NCBI GenBank assembly: GCA_934168275.1 | Contig: CAKPNA010000009.1 | Span: forward strand, 1 to 33,623 | From: an uncultured Bacilli bacterium | Lineage (GTDB): Bacteria > Bacillota_I > Bacilli_A > RF39 > UBA660 | Length of the DNA: 33,623 bases | Direction: 5' to 3' | Shown: one piece after another, positions 22,970 to 29,670 of the stretch | Numbering within the stretch: position 1 is the first letter of the stretch | Layout: the number at the start of each line of letters is the position of its first letter | Made by a program: the position numbers and the translations under genes | The notes under the pieces: generated by a model | The model's database searches: none | What the model was told of the DNA's origin: nothing | The model's input: only the letters and a program-made list of their open reading frames with translations

Positions 22970-23677
22970 ATGAAATATAATGTTAATGATTTAATCTATT
23001 TATGTAATCATATAGATAGATATCCCAACTTTAGAATTGACATTGAATTATTATTAAGAGGAAAGTCTTTAAAGAAAGTATTAGCTGATGATAAAGTATT
23101 ACAAAATAGGCCCTTTGATTATAAAGATAAGAGAGTGCAGGTACTATGTCAAAAATATGGTGATATAGCTGAGATGGTTCTTTGTAGTGCAACTAATAAT
23201 GATGTTCGAGCTAAACTAAGAAAGTTTGATTATGTGTATGAATATATTTTAAACAATATAAGTAAACTAAATAATATTAAGGAATTATTAGGTAAATTAA
23301 AACAACTTGGTTTTGAGGATATTATCTTTAATACATGTATGAAATTAACTACGGAAACATTTAATGTTTTTGTAGATCCTAATAAAAATAGATGTATTAC
23401 TTATTTAGATAATATGGAAGCTTTATCATGTGCTGATATAGATAAAATAACTTATATGAGTGATAATTCTGATTATCGCATAGATCTTATGACTTCTTCT
23501 AGATATGATAATACATTAGTATTAAGAGGTAGTGTTATTTATTTAACTAGTTTAACATTTGATAAAGATAGGTTACCGGATAGTATAGAAGCTAAAGTAA
23601 TTTATGATAAAGTAGTATCATTAACTTGTAATGAGAAAAAATTGTCAAAAAGAAAACAATTTAGTAGTTTTTACTAG
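22970..23677 (+). CDS. Hypothetical protein, third gene of the prepilin operon
   Basis: 235 residues; I do not recognise it. No signal peptide or membrane helix. N-terminal half mostly helical with charged repeats (KSLKKVLADDKVLQNRPFDYKDKRVQVL); C-terminal half is more mixed, with NKNRCITYLDNMEALSCADIDKITYMSDNSDYRIDLM suggesting strands. GAGGAG precedes the ATG, 22 bases after the second prepilin gene, so it is probably cotranscribed. The stop codon is inside a terminator hairpin. Confidence 0.7.
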   Translation: MKYNVNDLIYLCNHIDRYPNFRIDIELLLRGKSLKKVLADDKVLQNRPFDYKDKRVQVLCQKYGDIAEMVLCSATNNDVRAKLRKFDYVYEYILNNISKLNNIKELLGKLKQLGFEDIIFNTCMKLTTETFNVFVDPNKNRCITYLDNMEALSCADIDKITYMSDNSDYRIDLMTSSRYDNTLVLRGSVIYLTSLTFDKDRLPDSIEAKVIYDKVVSLTCNEKKLSKRKQFSSFY

Positions 23678-23690
23678 ATTGTTTTTAGTT
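23658..23690 (+). terminator. Terminator of the prepilin operon
   Basis: AACAATTTAGTA pairs with TACTAGATTGTT (one G-U), 5-base loop, T run. It also overlaps the end of rodA on the other strand. Confidence 0.75.
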
Positions 23691-24830
23691 TGTAAATCTT
23701 AAACTTTCATTAGATACATTAAAGATAATACCTAATAATAACATATATGACAATAATGATGATCCACCATAAGATATAAAGGGAAGAGTGATTCCCATAA
23801 TTGGGAGTAAGCCAATAGTCATCGAGATATTATATACTTGTTGAAAAAGTAATACTCCAAGAATACCACCAATTGCATATTTATCACAATTATTACTTGT
23901 TTTATTAACAGTTGTTATTAATGTTATATCAAAGAAAATAATAACCGATATTAAGAATATAGCACCTATTAAACCATAGTTAGATGCAAAGACACTAAAG
24001 ATAAAGTCTGTTTGCATTTCGGGAATAGTAATTGGCACTTTATTGATACCATGCCCGGTTAAACCGGCTGAACCAATAGCCATAATAGAGTTTTTAAGTT
24101 GTAAGCCACTAGAACTTGACCAGTTAAGAATTCTATCCATTCGGTAAAAGAATGATGTACCAAATATTTTAATAAATAAATCTTGTTTAAGTAAGTAGAG
24201 TGCTAAGAAACTACCACCAAATAATAAGATAATTGATAATGACATGATAAACCATCTTTTTCTAAAACCTCCGACAAAGAGCATAGTAATAGTAATAATA
24301 AAGTACATAATAACAGCACCGGTATCAGGTTCAGCAAAAGTAAGAGCTGATGGTATTAAAACTATTACTAATATTTTTAGTAAGAACTTAAATTCATCCA
24401 TAATATCGGGATTAGGATAATCATTATTAAATTCATCTATTAATCTAGCAATAAGTATTATTAAGAATATTTTCATAAATTCACTAGGTTGGACAGTTCC
24501 TAAATAAGGTATTCTAAACCAGCATTTAGCACCTTTTATATCTGCTCCAATGAAGAGTACTAGTATTAGTGATATAACACCGGTTATATATAATATCCAA
24601 GCATGATGATAAAAAAATTTATTACCTAGTGTCATCATACTATAAGCTAAAACTATGCCTATTGTATACCAAACTATTTGTTTCAACCATAAATTACTAT
24701 ATTCACTACTTAAAAAAGGTTTAGTGGCTATAATAGATATAACACTTATTGCTAGGAATAGTAAAATAGGAATTAGAATAGTTTTTTCTACTTTAAATTT
24801 AGATATTTGTTTAATAATAATCACCTTCAT
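23685..24830 (-). CDS. rodA: SEDS-family glycosyltransferase RodA
   Basis: 381 residues, about ten membrane segments. SEDS proteins polymerise lipid II into glycan strands with a class B PBP; RodA acts in elongation. Seen: GTVQPSEFMKI, FAEPDTGAVIM (catalytic Asp region; usually PDLGT), MQTDFIFSVFASNYGLIGA and GITLPFISYGGSSLLSYM. The EMQTDFIF loop and general form fit RodA better than FtsW; ftsW is at 32407. Start is uncertain: the ATG at 24830 has no ribosome site, while AAGGTGATTATT sits inside the first codons and is followed by ATT (see findings). Confidence 0.92.
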   Translation of the reverse strand: MKVIIIKQISKFKVEKTILIPILLFLAISVISIIATKPFLSSEYSNLWLKQIVWYTIGIVLAYSMMTLGNKFFYHHAWILYITGVISLILVLFIGADIKGAKCWFRIPYLGTVQPSEFMKIFLIILIARLIDEFNNDYPNPDIMDEFKFLLKILVIVLIPSALTFAEPDTGAVIMYFIITITMLFVGGFRKRWFIMSLSIILLFGGSFLALYLLKQDLFIKIFGTSFFYRMDRILNWSSSSGLQLKNSIMAIGSAGLTGHGINKVPITIPEMQTDFIFSVFASNYGLIGAIFLISVIIFFDITLITTVNKTSNNCDKYAIGGILGVLLFQQVYNISMTIGLLPIMGITLPFISYGGSSLLSYMLLLGIIFNVSNESLRFTN

Positions 24831-24924
24831 TCTTCTATTATTCTACCACAAATATTTACAATAATTAACTTTTTTAGAAAAAAATAAAAATTATACATAT
24901 AATTAACTAGAAGGAGATGGTTAT

Positions 24925-25242
24925 TTGAAAGAATTACCTAAGATGTATCATAGTACGATTGATAAAAATATAAATAATGTTCAAAAACTATATACTACTA
25001 TGGATAAGACTAAGAAAGAAGAAATACCTATTAGAAAACATGAAGTATATGATAGATTTACTATTGAACAAAAGATTAAGAATATATTTAATTCTCCAAG
25101 TTATGTCTATAAAGCCGATGTTTTTATTGAATTAGATAATGAGGTAGTAAAGAAAAGAATAGTAGCATACATAAATAACAATTTAATTACGATAGATAAT
25201 GAATATATTCCTATTGATAAAATAAAAGATATATATAAATAA
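24925..25242 (+). CDS. Small conserved-looking hypothetical protein
   Basis: 105 residues beginning with TTG; AGAAGGAG is well spaced and no ATG fits. Charged N-terminus, then ADVFIELDNEVVKKRIVAYINNNLITIDNEYIPIDKIKDIYK, which looks like a small beta fold. No membrane segment. The gene is divergent from rodA and ends in a strong terminator. A TATAAT is present at 24898-24903 without a good -35. I do not recognise the family. Confidence 0.65.
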   Translation: MKELPKMYHSTIDKNINNVQKLYTTMDKTKKEEIPIRKHEVYDRFTIEQKIKNIFNSPSYVYKADVFIELDNEVVKKRIVAYINNNLITIDNEYIPIDKIKDIYK

Positions 25243-25272
25243 AAAATACGATTTTTAGTCGTATTTTTTTAC
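25241..25272. terminator. Bidirectional terminator
   Basis: AAAAAATACGA pairs with TCGTATTTTTTT around a 7-base loop, between two convergent genes. Confidence 0.85.
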
Positions 25273-25628
25273 TTATTCTTTTTAAAGTTTATTCCCATCA
25301 TACTACCTAGCATAGCAGATACTAACATTATTATAAAATAAATAATTATGTCAAAGTTAAATTTAGTTTTAAATATTATATTTAATATTAGAGATAATAC
25401 TATTAAGATAGCACCATATTTTAAACCTTCTAGATAGCCTTTACGTTCACTTTTTCTACCTAAAATAAATGTTGGAATAAAGATAGATAGTAAGATAGTT
25501 ATTATTTTTAAGATATTAACTAATACTTGAGTATTATTAGTAAAGTATTCTAATAAGGTAGTTATAATAGCCCCACCAAAGATAATTAGAATAGTTAAAG
25601 CAAAACTTTTTAAATAGTTTATAATCAT
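25269..25628 (-). CDS. TIGR04086-family (YrzE-like) membrane protein
   Basis: 119 residues from the ATG at 25628, which has AGGTGA upstream on the minus strand; the open frame extends 18 codons further without a ribosome site. Four hydrophobic segments: SFALTILIIFGGAIITTLLEY, LKIITILLSIFIPTFILGR, LKYGAILIVLSLILNIIF and IIIYFIIMLVSAMLGSMMGINFK. The GR+sERKG loop and final GSMxGI match the small membrane protein family TIGR04086 (YrzE) of Bacillota. Role unknown. Confidence 0.7.
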   Translation of the reverse strand: MIINYLKSFALTILIIFGGAIITTLLEYFTNNTQVLVNILKIITILLSIFIPTFILGRKSERKGYLEGLKYGAILIVLSLILNIIFKTKFNFDIIIYFIIMLVSAMLGSMMGINFKKNK

Positions 25629-25701
25629 ATTTTCACCTAATAATATATATGTAATTGTATAAAGTAATATGTTATTTACCATAATAAAATAGGTGATGAA
25701 G

Positions 25702-26343
25702 ATGGATTATGTAATAATATTTTTTAGAACAGTATTCTTTTATTTCTTTATAATACTTATATATCGTATTATGGGTAAAAGAGAAGTAGGACAGTTAGGA
25801 ATAATAGACTTAATAGTATCAATATTAATGGCTGAGTTAGCAATGATTAGTATAGAAGGATATGATAAATCAATATTTTATTCAATATTACCAATAGTAA
25901 CTTTAACAATATTACAGACTATTTTAGCATACTTTTCAATAAAGAAACCAAAGTTTAGAAATTTCTTAGATGGTAATCCTTCCATTATAATAAAAGAAGG
26001 GCATATTAACTATAAAGAAATGCTAAAACAGAGATATAGTTTAGATGATTTATTGGTACAGATTCGTGATAAGGGTTTTAAGTCATTAGAAGAAGTAGAA
26101 TATGCTATACTAGAGAATAATGGTTGTCTTTCAGTGTTTGGGTATGCTAATAAGAATAAGTATTTACCACTACCAATTATTTTAGATGGTAAGGTTCAAA
26201 AAGATACTTTAAAATATTTAGATAAAGATGAAGAATGGATTGATAATATTTTAACTAAGAAAGATGTTAAATTAGAGAATATCTTTTATGCCTTCTATAA
26301 AGATAAGAATATTTTTATAATAAAACAGAGTGATTTAATATAA
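25702..26343 (+). CDS. DUF421 (YetF-like) membrane protein
   Basis: 213 residues. Three N-terminal membrane helices (about 3-85) with YRIMGKREVGQLGIIDLIVSILMAELA, the family signature, then a cytoplasmic domain with GNPSIIIKEGHINYKEMLKQRYSLDDLLVQIRDKGF and LEEVEYAILENNGCLSVF. DUF421 proteins (YdfS, YetF, YrbG) are frequent in spore formers; their function is not settled. ATG 25702 is used because AGGTGATG at 25691 fits it; earlier in-frame codons overlap the ribosome site. Confidence 0.9.
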   Translation: MDYVIIFFRTVFFYFFIILIYRIMGKREVGQLGIIDLIVSILMAELAMISIEGYDKSIFYSILPIVTLTILQTILAYFSIKKPKFRNFLDGNPSIIIKEGHINYKEMLKQRYSLDDLLVQIRDKGFKSLEEVEYAILENNGCLSVFGYANKNKYLPLPIILDGKVQKDTLKYLDKDEEWIDNILTKKDVKLENIFYAFYKDKNIFIIKQSDLI

Positions 26344-26346
26344 ATA

Positions 26347-26384
26347 TCACATATTTTCATAAAATTATTAAAAATATGTGTTAT
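26347..26384 (+). terminator. Hairpin after the DUF421 gene, probable terminator
   Basis: CACATATTTT pairs with AAAATATGTG; the following T run is short (TTATATTT). Confidence 0.55.
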
Positions 26385-26411
26385 ATTTAAGTAAATAGTA
26401 GGAGGTAAAAT

Positions 26412-26699
26412 ATGGATGATTTTGGTGCTATTTATGATAGAATGAGTGCTAACTATAGTGCTATAGAAAATATGATGGGAGTTATATATAGTCAAATACA
26501 GAATAATTCTGGTAATAGTCAACTATTAGATACTTTACAGGAATTAGGCGATATAGCTAAAGGGATTCTTCAATCACAAATTAGTTTTACAGAAACATAT
26601 TGTAAAGACAGTATTAAGGATTCTTTAGTGAGTAATCTAAGTGATAGATATGGTACATTACAAGATGCTTTAAATAAAACAAATGGTAGAACATTATAA
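26412..26699 (+). CDS. Small helical hypothetical protein
   Basis: 95 residues, mostly helical and polar (MDDFGAIYDRMSANYSAIENMMGVIYSQIQNN, then LQELGDIAKGILQSQISFTETYCKDSIKDSL). The size and helix-turn-helix layout recall small WXG100-like proteins, but there is no WxG motif, so I do not assign it. AGTAGGAGGT precedes the ATG. A terminator follows, and its 3' half belongs to the direct repeat bounding the Abi cassette. Confidence 0.65.
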   Translation: MDDFGAIYDRMSANYSAIENMMGVIYSQIQNNSGNSQLLDTLQELGDIAKGILQSQISFTETYCKDSIKDSLVSNLSDRYGTLQDALNKTNGRTL

Positions 26700-26701
26700 C
26701 T

Positions 26702-26730
26702 AAGAGAGTGTTAAAGGCACTTTCTTTTTA
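26702..26730 (+). terminator. Terminator of the small helical gene
   Basis: AAGAGAGTG pairs with CACTTTCTT (one G-U), followed by TTTT. The right arm is the start of direct repeat DR-L. Confidence 0.75.
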
Positions 26731-26758
26731 ATATTAGGTACTATTTTCCTAATTTTAT
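26719..26758 (+). repeat. Direct repeat DR-L bounding the Abi cassette
   Basis: 40 bases that recur at 27894-27933 with a single mismatch (the first 34 are identical). It contains a short palindrome, TTAGG-N9-CCTAA, and the right half of the preceding terminator. This marks the left edge of the inserted unit. Confidence 0.8.
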
Positions 26759-26811
26759 TGTAGAACTAGTAAAATACATAATTGTTTTTTAGAAAATTTT
26801 TGTAAAAACAA

Positions 26812-26839
26812 TTGACATTTAGGGTTATTAGTGTATAAT
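26812..26839 (+). promoter_or_regulatory. Promoter of the Abi RNA/protein unit
   Basis: TTGACA (26812-26817), 16 bases, TATAAT (26834-26839). The predicted start is at about 26846, just where the structured RNA element begins. Confidence 0.85.
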
Positions 26840-26846
26840 TATATGT

Positions 26847-26885
26847 AATTGGTACTCAGGAAACTTTTGAAGCCCTGAGTCAATT
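26847..26885 (+). ncRNA. Structured RNA element, copy 1 (Abi-associated)
   Basis: 39 nt foldable from end to end: AATTG/CAATT outer stem, GT bulge, ACTCAGG/CCTGAGT stem, then an AAA/C internal loop and CTT/AAG tip. It starts right after the promoter and is followed by TTTTGTTTTTG, so it may end as a free small RNA with some read-through into the abi gene. A second copy lies after the gene. It resembles the idea of the AbiF RNA motif (RNA next to abiF genes), but I cannot run a covariance search. Confidence 0.65.
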
Positions 26886-26903
26886 TTGTTTTTGGGGGTA
26901 AAT

Positions 26904-27770
26904 ATGAAGGAATACAAAAGTAATGAAGAACTATTAAATTATTTGGAATCTAAAGGTGTAGTAATTAAAAATAGGAAATCAGCTTTAGATGTAATAGAAA
27001 AATATACTTATTATTCCGTTGTAAATACTTATAAAAAAGTGTTTAAAATAAATGGCAAATATTTGGATAATGTTACTTTTGAAGAAATATATTCCTTATA
27101 TAATTTTGATAAATATTTAAAGAACATATTTTTAAAATATGCTTTAGAAATAGAACAAGTTGTAAAGTCTCTTATTGCTAACACTATATCAGAAAAATAA
27201 GGTGTTAAAGATTATTTAAATTATGATTGTTTTGATCAAAATGCTAGTAAAGATTCTATTGATAAGATTATTTTTGACATTGATGGAGCAATAGAAAAGA
27301 ATTATGGTAAACATGCTGCTATTAATCATTATAAAGATATCTATGGTTTTATTCCACCATTTGTATTAGTCAAAATAATGACAATGGGTGAAATAAGTAG
27401 ATATTATGGCTTGCTTAAGCAAGAAGATAGACAAAGAATAAGTAAGCATTTTAAAATATCTGATAAATTGTTAAAGCAAATTCTTGTAAATATTACTCTT
27501 GTGCGTAACTTTAGTGCACATAATAATAGATTATATACTTTTCATAGTAAGTTTTTTATAAGCTTTAAATCGATTGATGACACTTATGACATATTTGATA
27601 AGTCTACAAATCTCTATATGGTTATGAAATGTATGGAGAAATTATTGAATGATGATATGAAAGAACAATTTGTCAGTCGGGTTAATAATGCGATTGATGA
27701 ATTGGATAAAAAACTAAGTGCTATAAGTATAAAAGATATTTTAAATATAATGGGATTTCCTAATGAATAA
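26904..27770 (+). pseudogene. AbiF-like Abi_2 family HEPN protein, interrupted by one in-frame stop
   Basis: The full frame is 288 codons with a single TAA at codon 99 (27198-27200); reading resumes in the same frame with GVKDYLNYDCFD. ISEK-(Y)-GVKDYLN suggests a TAT to TAA change. Family signs: N-terminal YKSNEELLNYLESKGVVIKNRKSALDVIEKYTYYSVVNTYKKVF and LYNFDKYLKNIFLKYALEIEQVVKSLIANTISEKYG-like segment of Abi_2 (AbiD/AbiF), and LVRNFSAHNNRLYT (27504-27521 encodes RNFSAH, the RxxxxH of HEPN RNases). Such proteins are abortive-infection toxins. Codon use resembles the host. It may be inactive here, made as two pieces (an ATG lies at 27378), or a sequencing error. Start ATG has TGGGGGT upstream. 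Confidence 0.8.
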
Positions 27771-27787
27771 TTATTTATTAATACGAA

Positions 27788-27793
27788 TATAAT
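27788..27793 (+). promoter_or_regulatory. -10-like TATAAT before RNA copy 2
   Basis: TATAAT six bases before the second RNA element, nearly the same placement as for copy 1 (seven bases). No -35 match at the right distance, so independent transcription is uncertain. Confidence 0.35.
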
Positions 27794-27799
27794 AATAGT

Positions 27800-27838
27800 A
27801 ATTGGTATTCAGAAAACTTTCGAAGCTCTGAGTCAATT
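27800..27838 (+). ncRNA. Structured RNA element, copy 2 (Abi-associated)
   Basis: 39 nt, 35 identical to copy 1. The four differences keep the fold: one G-C pair becomes A-U by two changes, one C-G becomes U-G, and one lies in the tip loop. It is followed after three bases by a strong terminator. Confidence 0.65.
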
Positions 27839-27841
27839 ATT

Positions 27842-27880
27842 CCTTAATTTTCTTTATAGAAAGTTAAGGTTTTTTATTTT
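27842..27880 (+). terminator. Terminator closing the Abi cassette
   Basis: CCTTAATTTTC pairs with GAAAGTTAAGG (11 bp, one G-U), 6-base loop, T-rich tail. Confidence 0.9.
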
Positions 27881-27893
27881 GCTGGTTATAAAT

Positions 27894-27933
27894 ACTTTCT
27901 TTTTAATATTAGGTACTATTTTCCTAACTTTAT
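27894..27933 (+). repeat. Direct repeat DR-R bounding the Abi cassette
   Basis: Second copy of the 40-base repeat at 26719-26758, one mismatch. The unit between the repeats is about 1.13 kb and holds promoter, both RNA elements, the abi frame and its terminator. Confidence 0.8.
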
Positions 27934-27959
27934 CATAAATTATTGTGAGGGGTGATATC

Positions 27960-28502
27960 TTGTCAACATTTAAAGAGATAGTTACAAAAGCTGTAATTGG
28001 TAAAGGAAAGAAACATTATAAAAATACTTATAATGTTGCCTGTGAAAATACACCTAATACTATTTTAGGATGTTGGGTTATTAATCATAAGTTTTCTGGA
28101 CATGAACATAATGGTAAAATAGTAATAGATGGATCATTTGATGTTAATATTTGGTATTCATATGAAAATGATACTAAAACTACAGTTATTACTAAGAATA
28201 TTGCTTATCAAGAAACAGTATCAGTAAATCAAAAAGAAAGCATTGATTCAGAAGATAAAGATATAATTGTAAGAAGTCTTAAACAACCATCTTGTATTAG
28301 TGCTCATGAAAATGGTAATAGTATTGATTTAGAAATAGAAAAAGAATTAGGAGTAGAGATAGTTGGTAGTACTAAAGTTAAAATAGCTATTGAAGAAGAT
28401 GAAGAACCATGGGATGTAATAGGGGATGATGAATATACTGAAGAAGTAGATAATGAAATAGATAAAATTAAAAAAGATTATATTGAAAAACGAGAAGAGT
28501 AA
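27960..28502 (+). CDS. cotE: Outer spore coat protein CotE homologue
   Basis: 180 residues from TTG 27960, which has GAGGGGTGAT in place; the product then begins MSTFKEIVTKAVIGKGKK, matching CotE MSEYREIITKAVVAKGRK. Further agreement: TPNTILGCWVINHKFSG, GSFDVNIWYSYENDTKTTVITKNIAYQETV, VRSLKQPSCISAHENGNSIDLEIEKELGVEIVGSTKVKIAI, and a strongly acidic tail. CotE is the morphogenetic protein that organises the outer spore coat in the mother cell. Full length and intact. In a genome fragment otherwise without sporulation genes this is a strong lineage marker. Which sigma factor drives it cannot be seen. Confidence 0.9.
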   Translation: MSTFKEIVTKAVIGKGKKHYKNTYNVACENTPNTILGCWVINHKFSGHEHNGKIVIDGSFDVNIWYSYENDTKTTVITKNIAYQETVSVNQKESIDSEDKDIIVRSLKQPSCISAHENGNSIDLEIEKELGVEIVGSTKVKIAIEEDEEPWDVIGDDEYTEEVDNEIDKIKKDYIEKREE

Positions 28503-28515
28503 TCTTCTTTTTGTT
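28493..28515 (+). terminator. Terminator after cotE
   Basis: Short stem AGAAGA / TCTTCT with GTAA loop, then TTTTTG; the loop holds the stop codon. Weak stem, so read-through into the next gene is possible. Confidence 0.5.
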
Positions 28516-28555
28516 TAAAATATATCAGATAAACCATACTATTATTGGTGAGTAC

Positions 28556-29638
28556 ATGAAAAAATTAACATTATATAATATCTTTCTATTTCTATCTAAT
28601 ATTAGTAGAAATATAGTTGAAATATTTTCTTTCGTTTATCTATATCAAAAGGGTTATAAAATAAAGAATATTTTATTATTCTATAGTATTTATTATTTAG
28701 TAGGAGTATTTATAAGTTATATAACTGTATATCTAACAAAGTGTATTAGGAGAAAAGTATTATTAATTATTTCAGGACTATTATATGGGATAGCGTTTTA
28801 TTATTTGAGTGTGATGAGTACGACTAATTATAATTTAGTTATACTTAGTATAGTATTATCTACTTCATCATTTATTTATCATACAATTAGACATTATTAT
28901 GCGATGAATTTAGTAGATAAAGTAGAAGATAAGAAGATAGCAAGTATTTTAATATCAGCTTACTTACCGATAATATTTTCTTCTATTCTAGGAAGTTATA
29001 TAGTAGATAAATATTCAATATTAGTAAGTTCAATTATTGTAATAATATTATCAGTAATAAGTATTATACCTTTAATATTTATAAGAGATGATATAACAAA
29101 TAATAAAATAGAATATAGTAAGATAAATAGTAATAAGTTAGTATTCTTTATCTTAGAACAGTTTAAAGTAATATTTCTTTTACTAGAACCTATTTATTTA
29201 TATTTATATGTTAAGAAAAGCTTAAATTATGTTGGAGCCTTTAATATATTGATATGTATATCTTCAATAATATATTTATATTATATAGCTCATAGAATAA
29301 ATATAAATAAATGTTTTAAATATATAAATATTATCTTTTGCTTAGTACTTTTATTAAAACTTAATATTACTAATAAATATATTCTTTTGATAGTGGCTCT
29401 TCTTGAGGGTTTGGGTATTAAATCGTTTGAATTAACTAGTAATAAAAATATTTATAATATAGAGAATAGTAATATAAATGGGTATTTAATAACTTGTGAA
29501 TTAATTTTCTGTTTCTTAAGAAGTATTATTTGTTTAATATTTTATCTATTTATAGATAATGTTAAAGTAATGCTTTATATATCGCTAGTACCAATTTTCT
29601 TAATTAGCTTTGTAAAACTCGCAGATATAAAAAAATAA
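28556..29638 (+). CDS. Polytopic membrane protein, MFS-like
   Basis: 360 residues with about 11-12 hydrophobic segments and short charged loops (CIRRKVL between helices 2 and 3 recalls the MFS loop; SFIYHTIRHYYAMNLVDKVEDKKIASILIS resembles helix 4-5 of fused MFS proteins). I read it as a divergent major facilitator-like transporter; substrate unknown. ATG 28556 is taken because GGTGAG precedes it; 15 upstream codons without a ribosome site are left out. Very rich in Ile and Tyr, in keeping with the base composition. It follows cotE by about 50 bases. Confidence 0.6.
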   Translation: MKKLTLYNIFLFLSNISRNIVEIFSFVYLYQKGYKIKNILLFYSIYYLVGVFISYITVYLTKCIRRKVLLIISGLLYGIAFYYLSVMSTTNYNLVILSIVLSTSSFIYHTIRHYYAMNLVDKVEDKKIASILISAYLPIIFSSILGSYIVDKYSILVSSIIVIILSVISIIPLIFIRDDITNNKIEYSKINSNKLVFFILEQFKVIFLLLEPIYLYLYVKKSLNYVGAFNILICISSIIYLYYIAHRININKCFKYINIIFCLVLLLKLNITNKYILLIVALLEGLGIKSFELTSNKNIYNIENSNINGYLITCELIFCFLRSIICLIFYLFIDNVKVMLYISLVPIFLISFVKLADIKK

Positions 29639-29670
29639 TGTATGTCTACATAAGAGAATACATTATTTTT
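29631..29670. terminator. Bidirectional terminator, MFS-like gene / rnhC
   Basis: AAATAATGTAT pairs with ATACATTATTT, with A run and T run on either side. It includes both stop codons. Confidence 0.85.

Noticed and set aside
26412..26699. WXG100 secreted protein
   Set aside because: Size and helicity fit, but the WxG motif is absent and no type VII secretion gene is near.
26904..27770. Read-through or recoding of TAA as a sense codon in the Abi gene
   Set aside because: TAA is the normal stop of most genes in the window, so reassignment is not possible. A point mutation or sequencing error is simpler.
26719..27933. CRISPR array or insertion sequence at the repeats
   Set aside because: Only two copies of the 40-base repeat, about 1.1 kb apart, with no spacers, no terminal inverted repeats and no transposase.
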